Shown here one piece after another: positions 1 to 6,154 of a stretch of DNA of 11,594 nucleotides (position 1 is the stretch's first letter; every line of letters starts with the position of its first letter). Position numbers and translations under genes: made by a program. Source of the stretch: Gammaproteobacteria bacterium (lineage in GTDB: Bacteria > Pseudomonadota > Gammaproteobacteria > Pseudomonadales > Pseudohongiellaceae); the NCBI GenBank assembly GCA_003556835.1, contig PWQG01000364.1:1-11594 (forward strand), in the 5' to 3' direction. The notes beneath the pieces are model-generated. The model made no database searches, was not told where the DNA came from, and saw only the letters and a program-made list of their open reading frames with translations.

Positions 1-153
1 GGCTGCGGCGAACAGGAATTCCTGCCGCAGCAGGGCGTTGGCCAGTGTCTGCAGTGCCGGGGCGCGTTGGGTATAGAGGAGGGCGCCGGCCAGCAGAAAG
101 AGTCCCGGTACCAGGAGCAGCAGGACAGAAAGCAATCTGTTTGGTCTGTACAT
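1..153 (-). CDS. N-terminal fragment of an unidentified membrane-anchored or secreted protein
   Basis: On the minus strand an ATG (bases 153-151) opens a frame with no stop to the window edge, giving 51 residues. It begins MYRPNRLLSVLLLL: a basic start (R3, R6), then a hydrophobic run from about residue 7 to 26, then a more polar stretch (YTQRAPALQTLANALLRQ). This looks like an uncleaved signal anchor or a signal peptide. There is no cysteine, so no lipobox is visible. An AGGGA Shine-Dalgarno-like sequence lies 10 nt upstream of the ATG. The gene is divergent from rnpB. In some gammaproteobacteria lpoA (penicillin-binding protein activator) or rsmI lies near this locus. RsmI is unlikely because it has no N-terminal membrane segment, and LpoA is possible but unsupported because the lipobox cysteine is missing. 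The family cannot be assigned from 51 residues; that a gene is present is fairly likely. Confidence 0.6.
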   Translation of the reverse strand, partial: MYRPNRLLSVLLLLVPGLFLLAGALLYTQRAPALQTLANALLRQEFLFAAA

Positions 154-229
154 GGCGTCGTTTTCCCTGAAGACTGCACCATTGTGGAGTGGATGATGCT
201 CCCTGACCATAGGGCTTTTCCAATTATTC

Positions 230-258
230 TTGTATTCTTTCGGGCGCTGCCTTACTCT
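230..258 (+). promoter_or_regulatory. Probable rnpB promoter
   Basis: A -35-like TTGTAT (230-235) and a -10-like TACTCT (253-258) are separated by 17 nt. The -10 is a poor match to TATAAT, but the spacing is ideal, and 7 nt downstream of it is 265, which coincides with the 5' end of rnpB predicted from helix P1. The discriminator (259-264) is GC-rich, as in promoters of stable RNAs that respond to the stringent response; that regulation is inferred. The -10 hexamer lies in the loop of an inverted repeat (241-247 with 260-266). Confidence 0.55.
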
Positions 259-264
259 TGCGCC

Positions 265-651
<387 letters not shown>

Positions 652-705
652 AAATTTCCTTCGCCCGTAGTGTTGCGGACCGACACTTCATAAAGTGCTT
701 TAACT

Positions 706-739
706 AGCGGCCCTATCATTCTGATGGGTCGCTTTATTT
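706..739 (+). terminator. Rho-independent terminator downstream of rnpB
   Basis: AGCGGCCC (706-713) pairs with GGGTCGCT (726-733, one G-T pair). The stem continues as ATCA (715-718) with TGAT (722-725) after one bulged T, and is closed by a TTC loop. The stem is followed by TTTATTT (733-739). It lies 55 nt past the mature RNase P RNA end, fitting a precursor trimmed at its 3' side, as is known for E. coli rnpB. It should separate rnpB transcription from the dcw cluster. Confidence 0.8.
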
Positions 740-826
740 CCTTTCTTATTGCTCCCTTTTCTAAGCGAATTGCGCCAGTTTCCCGGATTTTCAGGGTTTT
801 TTACCCGCATTAACGGGCAAAAATGC

Positions 827-855
827 TTGCACTGGGATTTTTGTGTGCCTATAGT
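827..855 (+). promoter_or_regulatory. Main dcw cluster promoter (Pmra-like)
   Basis: TTGCAC (827-832) and TATAGT (850-855) are separated by exactly 17 nt: a strong sigma70-type promoter with 4/6 and 5/6 matches. The predicted start is near 862, giving an mraZ leader of about 119 nt. It is the best promoter seen ahead of the cluster and is well placed to drive mraZ and the genes behind it. MraZ-like boxes lie inside the spacer, over the -10 and throughout the leader, so MraZ repression is expected by analogy with E. coli. Confidence 0.8.
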
Positions 856-930
856 GTCGCAAAGTGGCAAAAAGTGGCATAGAAGTGTAATTCAGTGGGA
901 TCAAGTGGGGCGTTTGGCAGCAAAGTGGGA
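833..930 (+). promoter_or_regulatory. Helically phased array of MraZ-box-like repeats
   Basis: The leader carries direct repeats of the form AAGTGGSA. Clear units start at 865 (TGGCA), 875 (TGGCA), 896 (TGGGA), 906 (TGGGG), 915 (TGGCA) and 926 (TGGGA). Degenerate units at the same phase start at 886 (TGTAA), 855 (TGTCG) and 844 (TGTGC), with another good unit at 833 (TGGGA). Steps are 11, 11, 10, 10, 11, 10, 10, 9 and 11 nt. The 9-mer AAAGTGGCA occurs twice perfectly (861-869, 871-879) and as AAAGTGGGA at 922-930. Known E. coli MraZ sites are TGGGN direct repeats with 5-nt spacers, and mycoplasma sites are AAAGTG[T/G] boxes; this array fits both descriptions. MraZ binding here is therefore well supported by inference, and the functional number of boxes is unknown. 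Confidence 0.82.
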
Positions 931-939
931 CTCGGTCCC
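927..939 (+). promoter_or_regulatory. Small hairpin overlapping the last MraZ box
   Basis: GGGAC (927-931), TCG loop, GTCCC (935-939) is a perfect 5-bp stem in the mraZ leader. Its left arm is the last TGGGA box. It may only be a chance palindrome; no T-tract follows, so it is not a terminator. Confidence 0.35.
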
Positions 940-950
940 CGAATGGCTAC

Positions 951-960
951 TGAAGCTTCA
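951..960. repeat. Perfect 10-bp palindrome ahead of the mraZ ribosome site
   Basis: TGAAGCTTCA reads the same on both strands. It sits 8 bases upstream of the mraZ Shine-Dalgarno sequence. An alternative pairing GCTT (955-958) with AAGC (963-966) would put a tiny hairpin next to the ribosome site. It could be a dimeric repressor site or chance. Confidence 0.3.
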
Positions 961-968
961 TCAAGCGC

Positions 969-974
969 AAGGTG
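969..974 (+). promoter_or_regulatory. Ribosome binding site that decides the mraZ start
   Basis: AAGGTG lies 6 nt before the GTG at 981. It selects that codon over the GTG at 972, which overlaps the ribosome site itself. Confidence 0.8.
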
Positions 975-980
975 ATTTCC

Positions 981-1436
981 GTGTTTCGTGGCCTGAACAA
1001 CATCAATCTCGACGCGAAAGGGCGAATGGCAGTGCCATCACGCTATCGCGAGATGTTGCTCGATCGTTACTCCGGCCGACTTGTTGCAACGATCGACACA
1101 CAGCAGAAATGCCTTCTGCTGTATCCGGTCGACGAATGGGATGAGATACAGGCAAAGCTGGATCGCTTGCCGAGTTTCGACCCCCACGCTCGTCGGGTGC
1201 AACGAATGCTGATCGGTTATGCGACTGATCTGGAGATGGACGGTAGTGGCCGGATACTGTTGCCGCAGGTGTTGCGCAGCTACGCAGAACTGGACAAACA
1301 CGTGGCGCTGGTGGGCCAGGGCAAGAAATTCGAGATCTGGAGTGAAGCACTCTGGAGCGAGCAGATGGATGTATGGACGCAGGAAGCAGGCACCGCAGGC
1401 GAGTTATCCGAGGAGATGAAGCAGTTGTCGCTCTAG
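981..1436 (+). CDS. mraZ: Transcriptional regulator MraZ
   Basis: MraZ is a DNA-binding protein of the AbrB/SpoVT double-domain family. It forms ring-shaped oligomers and, in E. coli, represses its own cluster by binding tandem boxes in the mraZ leader. The GTG start at 981 gives 151 residues (E. coli has 152) beginning MFRGLNNINLDAKGRM, which aligns with the E. coli start MFRG; the upstream in-frame GTG at 972 would add three residues and lacks a ribosome site. The two signature repeats are visible: D11-A-K-G-R15 followed by VPSRYR, and D87-G-S-G-R91 followed by ILLPQVLR. It is the first gene of the cluster, with the matching box array immediately upstream, which supports autoregulation. The C-terminus ends in a hydrophobic QLSL like that of E. 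coli (DLSL). Nothing is truncated. Confidence 0.97.
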   Translation: MFRGLNNINLDAKGRMAVPSRYREMLLDRYSGRLVATIDTQQKCLLLYPVDEWDEIQAKLDRLPSFDPHARRVQRMLIGYATDLEMDGSGRILLPQVLRSYAELDKHVALVGQGKKFEIWSEALWSEQMDVWTQEAGTAGELSEEMKQLSL

Positions 1437-1473
1437 GTTGGTCGCTTTCTGTACAGGTTGTGATAGGTGGCAG

Positions 1474-1494
1474 GGTCCGCACTTCTGGCGGGCC
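1474..1494 (+). other. Hairpin in the mraZ-rsmH intercistronic gap
   Basis: GGTCCGC (1474-1480) pairs with GCGGGCC (1488-1494) through seven pairs including one G-T, with a 7-nt loop. It is followed by AAAACG, so it is not an intrinsic terminator. It lies midway in the 94-nt gap. A role in mRNA stability, attenuation or translation of rsmH is possible but unproven. Confidence 0.4.
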
Positions 1495-1530
1495 AAAACG
1501 GGTAAGGAAATTCCACAAGCGGGTCGGCAT

Positions 1531-2481
1531 ATGACAGTGGCGCAGGGTCATCAGACAGTGTTGCTAGAGCCGGCAGTAAAGGCATTGCTCACATCGAACT
1601 CCGGTCATTACGTGGACGGAACCTTCGGTCGTGGAGGGCATGCGGCCCGCATTCTCGAGCAACTGGATACCGATGGTCGCCTGCTGGCAATCGACAAGGA
1701 TCCGGAAGCGGTCCGCGTGGCCAATGCACGATTCGCCGGGGATGCACGTTGTATTGTCCGGCATGGTGGCTTCGCCAGTCTTGAATCCTATGTACGTGAT
1801 CTGGGTTGGCACGGCAGCGTACACGGCGTGTTGCTCGACCTGGGGGTTTCGTCCCCGCAGCTCGACGATGCGGAACGGGGTTTCAGTTTCAGTCATGACG
1901 GTCCCCTGGACATGAGAATGAATCCGGAAGCTGGTCAGAGCGCGGAGCAGTGGATTGCCAACGCAGCAGAGGCCGAAATCGCAGACGTCCTGTACCGCTA
2001 TGGTGACGAGCGTTATTCACGTCGCATTGCCCGGGCCATAGTAAGGGAAAGGCAATTGGCGCCAATCGAGAGAACGGCGCAGCTGGCTGAAATCATCAAG
2101 GTGGCACATCCCAACTGGGAAAAGCACAAACACCCGGCCACACGTTCGTTCCAGGCGATCCGTATTCATGTGAATAGTGAGCTGGAAGAGTTGCAGGCCT
2201 GCCTCGAGCAGGCTGTTTCTGTTTTGCGTCCAGGGGGGCGCCTGGTCGTGATCAGTTTCCATTCACTGGAAGACCGTATGGTCAAGCAGTTCATCCGGCG
2301 TGAAGAGAAAGGGGAAGATCTGCCTCGGGGGCTTCCCGTGATGCAGTCGGAAATCGTGTCCCGACTGCGCCGGATCGATGGGGCCGTAAAGCCGCAGGGT
2401 GAAGAAGTTGCCAACAACCCGCGCGCACGCAGCGCCGTGATGCGAGTGGCCGAGCGGACCGGGCAAGGAACGATTGCCTGA
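1531..2481 (+). CDS. rsmH: 16S rRNA (cytosine(1402)-N(4))-methyltransferase RsmH
   Basis: RsmH (formerly MraW) methylates N4 of C1402 in the decoding centre of 16S rRNA using S-adenosylmethionine; it acts on the 30S subunit in the cytoplasm. The ATG at 1531 gives 316 residues (E. coli 313) starting MTVAQGHQTVLLEPAV, matching the family's usual HxTVLL start. The SAM-binding glycine-rich motif GTFGRGGH is at residues 30-37. Further family signatures follow: LLDLGVSSPQLDDAERGFSF, PLDMRMN, FQAIRIHVNSELEELQ, VVISFHSLEDRMVKQFI and, near the C-terminus, NNPRARSAVMRVAERT. The frame is open upstream to a TTG at 1438, but the added 31 residues are not family-like. The ribosome site before 1531 is weak (GGGTCGG), and a better AAGGA lies about 21 nt upstream, too far away. 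The gene is 94 nt behind mraZ and 26 nt ahead of ftsL. Confidence 0.97.
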   Translation: MTVAQGHQTVLLEPAVKALLTSNSGHYVDGTFGRGGHAARILEQLDTDGRLLAIDKDPEAVRVANARFAGDARCIVRHGGFASLESYVRDLGWHGSVHGVLLDLGVSSPQLDDAERGFSFSHDGPLDMRMNPEAGQSAEQWIANAAEAEIADVLYRYGDERYSRRIARAIVRERQLAPIERTAQLAEIIKVAHPNWEKHKHPATRSFQAIRIHVNSELEELQACLEQAVSVLRPGGRLVVISFHSLEDRMVKQFIRREEKGEDLPRGLPVMQSEIVSRLRRIDGAVKPQGEEVANNPRARSAVMRVAERTGQGTIA

Positions 2482-2507
2482 ATGCGATTGTTACAGGTGG
2501 ATTGATA

Positions 2508-2858
2508 ATGGCAAGAAAAAGCAATAAAGGCCAGGACACACAGTTTTTGCAGGGGCCATTTTCTGCAGTCGTGGGACTGCGCCTGTTGAATCCCGGTTTT
2601 CTCCTCCTGTCAGGACTGCTGCTGGTCTTGCTGATCACCGGCATCGCGGTTGTCCACAGCACGCACAAGAGTCGTTATGCCCTGCATGAGTTGCAGCAGC
2701 TTCGCGCCGAGCGCAATGCGCTGGAGGTGCAGTGGGGCCAGCTATTGATCGAGCAGAGTACATTTGGCCTGGAGAGCCGGATTGAGCGTCGTGCCATGGA
2801 AGAACTGAACATGCATGTGCCCGACTGGTCGGATATCGTGGTGGTGCGATATGAGTAA
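2508..2858 (+). CDS. ftsL: Cell division protein FtsL
   Basis: FtsL is a small bitopic inner-membrane division protein that forms the FtsQ-FtsL-FtsB complex and activates the FtsW-FtsI septal synthase. The ATG at 2508 is preceded by AGGTGG with 7 nt spacing, so it is preferred to the in-frame TTG at 2502. The product has 116 residues (E. coli 121): a basic cytoplasmic tail (RKSNKG), one membrane segment at about residues 30-49, then a periplasmic coiled coil at about 53-97 with heptad-like leucines (YALHELQQLRAERNALEV), and a short tail. Sequence conservation is low in this family, so the call rests on topology, size, the RAERNALEVQW and RIERRAMEEL patterns shared with E. coli, and its position between rsmH and ftsI. 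Its last 8 nt overlap ftsI. Confidence 0.94.
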   Translation: MARKSNKGQDTQFLQGPFSAVVGLRLLNPGFLLLSGLLLVLLITGIAVVHSTHKSRYALHELQQLRAERNALEVQWGQLLIEQSTFGLESRIERRAMEELNMHVPDWSDIVVVRYE

Positions 2859-4578
2859 GACAGTACCCCCAATCACCGGAACCTGGCGCCTGTATCTGGT
2901 GCTGACAGTACTCTTGCTGGGTGTCATTGCGCTTGTATGGAAAGTGCTGAGCCTCAATGTGGTCGAGCGGGACTTTCTGCAGGGACAGGGCGATGCCCGG
3001 ACACTGCGGACCGAGCCCATCATGGCACACCGGGGCATGATCACTGATCGTAACGGAGAGCCCCTGGCCATCAGTTCACCGGTAAAATCGATCTGGCTCA
3101 ACCCCCGCGAAATTGCAGGCAATCCGGTACACATCGAGCAGTTGGCAGATGCCCTGGATCTGAATGTGGAGGATCTGTCGGAAAGCATTGCCAATAATGC
3201 CGGGCGCGAATTCATGTACGTGCAGCGCCGTATGCCCCCTCTGGAAGCGGATCGTGTTCTGGCCCTGGGCATTGATGGCGTGTATTCGCGTCAGGAGTAC
3301 CAGCGGTATTACCCCCAGGGCGAGATCACAGCGCAGCTTATCGGATTCAGCAATATTGATGATGAAGGACAGGAAGGGCTGGAGCTGGCCTATGATGATT
3401 GGCTGCGTGGTGTGCCGGGTCGTCAGCAGGTCATGAAAGATCGCCGGGGCCGGATCATCCGTGAGCTCAATACGCTGGAACAGGCACAACCGGGTCGGGC
3501 GCTGGAGCTCAGTATCGACTTCCGTATCCAGAATCTTGCCTACCGTGAACTGAAGGCCGAATTTGTTCAGCGACAGGCTCGAGCCGCCTCTGCCGTGGTG
3601 CTGGATGTGGAGACCGGTGAAGTGCTGGCCATGGTGAACCAGCCCTCTTTCAATCCGCATAATCGCCAGTCCCTGGGTGACTTCGGCAGTTTGCGCAACC
3701 GGGCCGTGACCGATCTGTTCGAACCGGGTTCAACCATCAAGCCCTTCACTGCGGTGGCGGCGCTGGAAACCGGGCAGTTCAATCGCCATTCGCTGCTCGA
3801 CACCAGCCCCGGCCGGATCCGGGTCGGCCGAGACAGTGTCAATGATCGCGGCAATGACTACGGCGAAATCAGTCTCGAGCAGGTCATTGTCAAATCAAGC
3901 AATGTCGGAACCGCGCTCACGGCCCTGCAGATCGGCCATGAGCCCTTGCGTGACGTATTGCAGCGGGTCGGCTTCGGCGAAGGCATCGCCACGGGGTTCC
4001 CCGGTGAGCAGACCGGAATGTTGCCCAGTCACCGTGTCTGGCATGACATTGAAACGGCGACACTGTCATTTGGGTACGGACTTTCCACCACAACCCTGCA
4101 GTTGGCCCAGGCCTATGCCGTGCTGGCCAGTGGCGGCATATTCCGGCAGGTCAGTCTGCTGAAAGGGGGCGGTGGTGGCCTGCCCGGTGGGCAGTCAGAG
4201 AGGCGGGTGCTGGACGAAGGTATCACCCGGGAAGTGCAGGCAATGCTCGAGGCCGTGGTTGATGTTGATCGCGGTGGATTCGATGGCGCCAGTGTGCCCT
4301 TTTACCGGGTGGCGGGAAAGACCGGTACGGCCCGGGTGGTCGGAGCCAGAGGCTATGAAGCGAACCTGACCAATTCCATGTTTGCCGGCTACGCGCCTGC
4401 CGATGATCCGCGCATCGTGGTAGTGGTCATCATCAACGAGCCTCAGGGCACGCAGCGCTATGGCAGCCAGGTGGCTGCCCCGATTTTTTCCAGGATTGCG
4501 GCGGGTGCCATGCGGCTACTCGAAGTACCACCACAGAACGACGACTCACTGAATCAACTGCGATTGACTGCCCGATGA
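2851..4578 (+). CDS. ftsI: Septal peptidoglycan transpeptidase FtsI (PBP3)
   Basis: FtsI is the class B penicillin-binding protein that makes 4-3 crosslinks in septal peptidoglycan; it is a target of beta-lactams such as aztreonam and acts with FtsW. The ATG at 2851 gives 575 residues (E. coli 588). A cytoplasmic tail is followed by one membrane segment (about 14-37), then the pedestal domain with the class B motif RGMITDRNGEPLAIS, then the transpeptidase domain. All three catalytic motifs are intact: S294-T-I-K297 (nucleophile Ser294) in EPGSTIKPFT, S349-S-N351, and K490-T-G-T493. The start codon overlaps the ftsL stop region by 8 nt, so translational coupling is likely; the ribosome site is a modest GGTGGTG inside ftsL. 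The frame extends 36 nt further upstream, but that would run into ftsL and precede the normal N-terminus. Confidence 0.98.
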   Translation: MSKTVPPITGTWRLYLVLTVLLLGVIALVWKVLSLNVVERDFLQGQGDARTLRTEPIMAHRGMITDRNGEPLAISSPVKSIWLNPREIAGNPVHIEQLADALDLNVEDLSESIANNAGREFMYVQRRMPPLEADRVLALGIDGVYSRQEYQRYYPQGEITAQLIGFSNIDDEGQEGLELAYDDWLRGVPGRQQVMKDRRGRIIRELNTLEQAQPGRALELSIDFRIQNLAYRELKAEFVQRQARAASAVVLDVETGEVLAMVNQPSFNPHNRQSLGDFGSLRNRAVTDLFEPGSTIKPFTAVAALETGQFNRHSLLDTSPGRIRVGRDSVNDRGNDYGEISLEQVIVKSSNVGTALTALQIGHEPLRDVLQRVGFGEGIATGFPGEQTGMLPSHRVWHDIETATLSFGYGLSTTTLQLAQAYAVLASGGIFRQVSLLKGGGGGLPGGQSERRVLDEGITREVQAMLEAVVDVDRGGFDGASVPFYRVAGKTGTARVVGARGYEANLTNSMFAGYAPADDPRIVVVVIINEPQGTQRYGSQVAAPIFSRIAAGAMRLLEVPPQNDDSLNQLRLTAR

Positions 4579-4591
4579 GGGGGGTTGTGCT

Positions 4592-6154
4592 ATGAATACG
4601 GCGGAACAGCTCGTGAATGAGATGACGTTGGAAAACCTGTTGCAGGACCTGGTCAACCTTCCCGATGATCAGTCGCTCAATGCGGCTGCGATCCGTGTGT
4701 CAGGCATGAGCATGGACAGTCGTAGTCTCAAGCCGGGCGAATTGTTCATCGCCTGCTTCGGCAGGAATCATGATGCCCGCGATTATATTCCCGGAGCCGT
4801 CGCGCAGGGAGCGGTTGCGGTCCTGGCCCAGGCTGGAGGCAATTGGCAGGGTGTGCAATGGTTCGAAGGCGTGCCCGTCATCGCTGTGGAAAATCTGGTG
4901 AGACGGATCAGTGCCATCGCCGGGCGTTTCCATGGCGAACCTGGTCAGCGGCTGCGTATCATGGGTGTCACCGGTACCAATGGTAAAACCAGTTGTACCC
5001 AATTCTATGCCCAGATCGCGAATGCCATGGGCCACTCCTGTGGCGTGATCGGTACTCTTGGTTACGGCCTGTACCCGGACTTGATCGATTCCGGTTACAC
5101 CACGCCTGATCCGATTGCGGTGCAGTCCACGCTGGCCGGATTTGTGAGCCAGAACGCCGGTTTTGCCGCCATTGAAGCTTCCTCCCAGGGATTGCATCAA
5201 TTCCGGCTTGCTGCCGTGCCATTCCGGAGCGCCGTATTCACCAATCTCACGAGGGATCATCTGGACTACCACGACAGCATGGAGTCCTACGGCGAGGCGA
5301 AGAAGGCGCTGTTTCTGATGGACGGTCTGGAAACAGCGATCATCAATGCCGATGACCCCTTTGCGCCGGAAATTCTCAACAGCCTGCCTTCGCGCTTGAC
5401 CAAGCTGACCTATAGCCTGCAGAACCAGCGAGCGGATGTTTATTGTCGTTCACTGCATTTCCTGCCGGCCGGATATCGTGCCGAAGTCAGCTCACCATGG
5501 GGCGAGTTGATGCTGGAGGGATCCCTGCTCGGCTCCTTCAATATCAGTAATCTGCTGGCCGTTTACAGCGCAGTCATGAGTGATCCGCTGTTGCAGAGCG
5601 AGCTGATGCAGGATCCGGCCACTGCCGCCAGGGTGCTTTCCGCTCTCCGTCCGGTCAGCGGTCGCATGGAAGTGGTTGGCGAAGCCGCTGGTGTAACCGC
5701 GGTGGTCGATTACGCTCACACACCGGATGCGTTGCGCAGTGCACTTGCCGCCTTGCGTGAACACGCCACCGGATCGGTGCACTGTGTCTTTGGTTGTGGT
5801 GGAAATCGGGATAAAGGCAAACGACCGATGATGGCCGAGGTGGCCGAAGCGCAGGCGGATCGACTCTACATCACTGATGACAATCCACGCATGGAAGACG
5901 CTGATGACATCGTCAAGCAGATCCTCCTGGGTGTGGAGGAGAAATCCTGTGCCACTGTCGAGCGAGACCGGGCCCGGGCGATTGATCTTGCCATTGGCCA
6001 GGCTCGCCCCGGTGATGTTGTGCTGGTGGCTGGCAAGGGGCATGAGAACTATCAGGACGTGGCGGGCACACGCAGCGCGTTCAGTGATGTCAAACAGGTG
6101 CGTCTGGCCTTGAATAGGCGTAATGAATCAGTGAAGAACGGGGGGCTGGCATGA
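4592..6154 (+). CDS. murE: UDP-MurNAc-L-Ala-D-Glu:meso-diaminopimelate ligase MurE
   Basis: MurE is the cytoplasmic ATP-dependent ligase that adds the third peptide residue to UDP-MurNAc-L-Ala-D-Glu. The product has 520 residues, a little longer than the 495 of E. coli. The N-terminal UDP-substrate domain includes SMDSRSLKPGELFIA. The central ATPase domain has the P-loop G125-VTGTNGKT (Lys132), followed by LTRDHLDYH and the AKKALF segment, whose Lys237 is the likely carbamylated lysine. The C-terminal domain has D430-N-P-R433, the signature of enzymes that select meso-DAP rather than lysine, and GKGHENYQ. The ATG at 4592 has an AGGGGGG ribosome site 7 nt upstream; the in-frame ATG at 4622 lacks one. 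It starts 13 nt after ftsI and its stop overlaps the murF start as ATGA. Confidence 0.98.
   Translation: MNTAEQLVNEMTLENLLQDLVNLPDDQSLNAAAIRVSGMSMDSRSLKPGELFIACFGRNHDARDYIPGAVAQGAVAVLAQAGGNWQGVQWFEGVPVIAVENLVRRISAIAGRFHGEPGQRLRIMGVTGTNGKTSCTQFYAQIANAMGHSCGVIGTLGYGLYPDLIDSGYTTPDPIAVQSTLAGFVSQNAGFAAIEASSQGLHQFRLAAVPFRSAVFTNLTRDHLDYHDSMESYGEAKKALFLMDGLETAIINADDPFAPEILNSLPSRLTKLTYSLQNQRADVYCRSLHFLPAGYRAEVSSPWGELMLEGSLLGSFNISNLLAVYSAVMSDPLLQSELMQDPATAARVLSALRPVSGRMEVVGEAAGVTAVVDYAHTPDALRSALAALREHATGSVHCVFGCGGNRDKGKRPMMAEVAEAQADRLYITDDNPRMEDADDIVKQILLGVEEKSCATVERDRARAIDLAIGQARPGDVVLVAGKGHENYQDVAGTRSAFSDVKQVRLALNRRNESVKNGGLA

Larger units (their letters stand above)
652..980 (+). other. Intergenic region between rnpB and mraZ
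   Basis: These 329 bases hold no convincing protein gene. From left to right they contain a short spacer with weak AAGTG/CACTT hairpins (669-697), the rnpB terminator (706-739), an AT-rich pyrimidine stretch, small alternative hairpins at 782-817, the mraZ promoter (827-855), the MraZ-box array (833-930), two small symmetric elements (927-939 and 951-960) and the mraZ ribosome site (969-974). An open frame over about 749-1144 exists but crosses the promoter and terminates inside mraZ, so it is not taken as a gene. Confidence 0.85.

Noticed and set aside
669..700. AGTGT/ACACT and CACTT/AAGTG hairpins just past rnpB as a first terminator
   Set aside because: The stems are only 5 bp and the following sequence has just CTTTAA. 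The stem at 706-733 with its T-tract is much stronger.
749..1144. Plus-strand frame of 131 codons covering the mraZ promoter
   Set aside because: It starts at a non-ATG codon, runs through the promoter and box array and ends inside mraZ in another frame. The periodic Trp/Lys residues in its translation come from the AAAGTGG DNA repeats.
1438..1530. RsmH starting at TTG 1438 with a CxxC-like N-terminal extension
   Set aside because: The extension has no family resemblance, no ribosome site is obvious 1 nt after the mraZ stop, and the ATG at 1531 gives the standard RsmH N-terminus and length.
1003..1551. Minus-strand frame of 182 codons antisense to mraZ
   Set aside because: It is opposite mraZ, an evident gene with correct length and motifs; the antisense product is rich in Arg, Ser and Pro as expected of a shadow frame.
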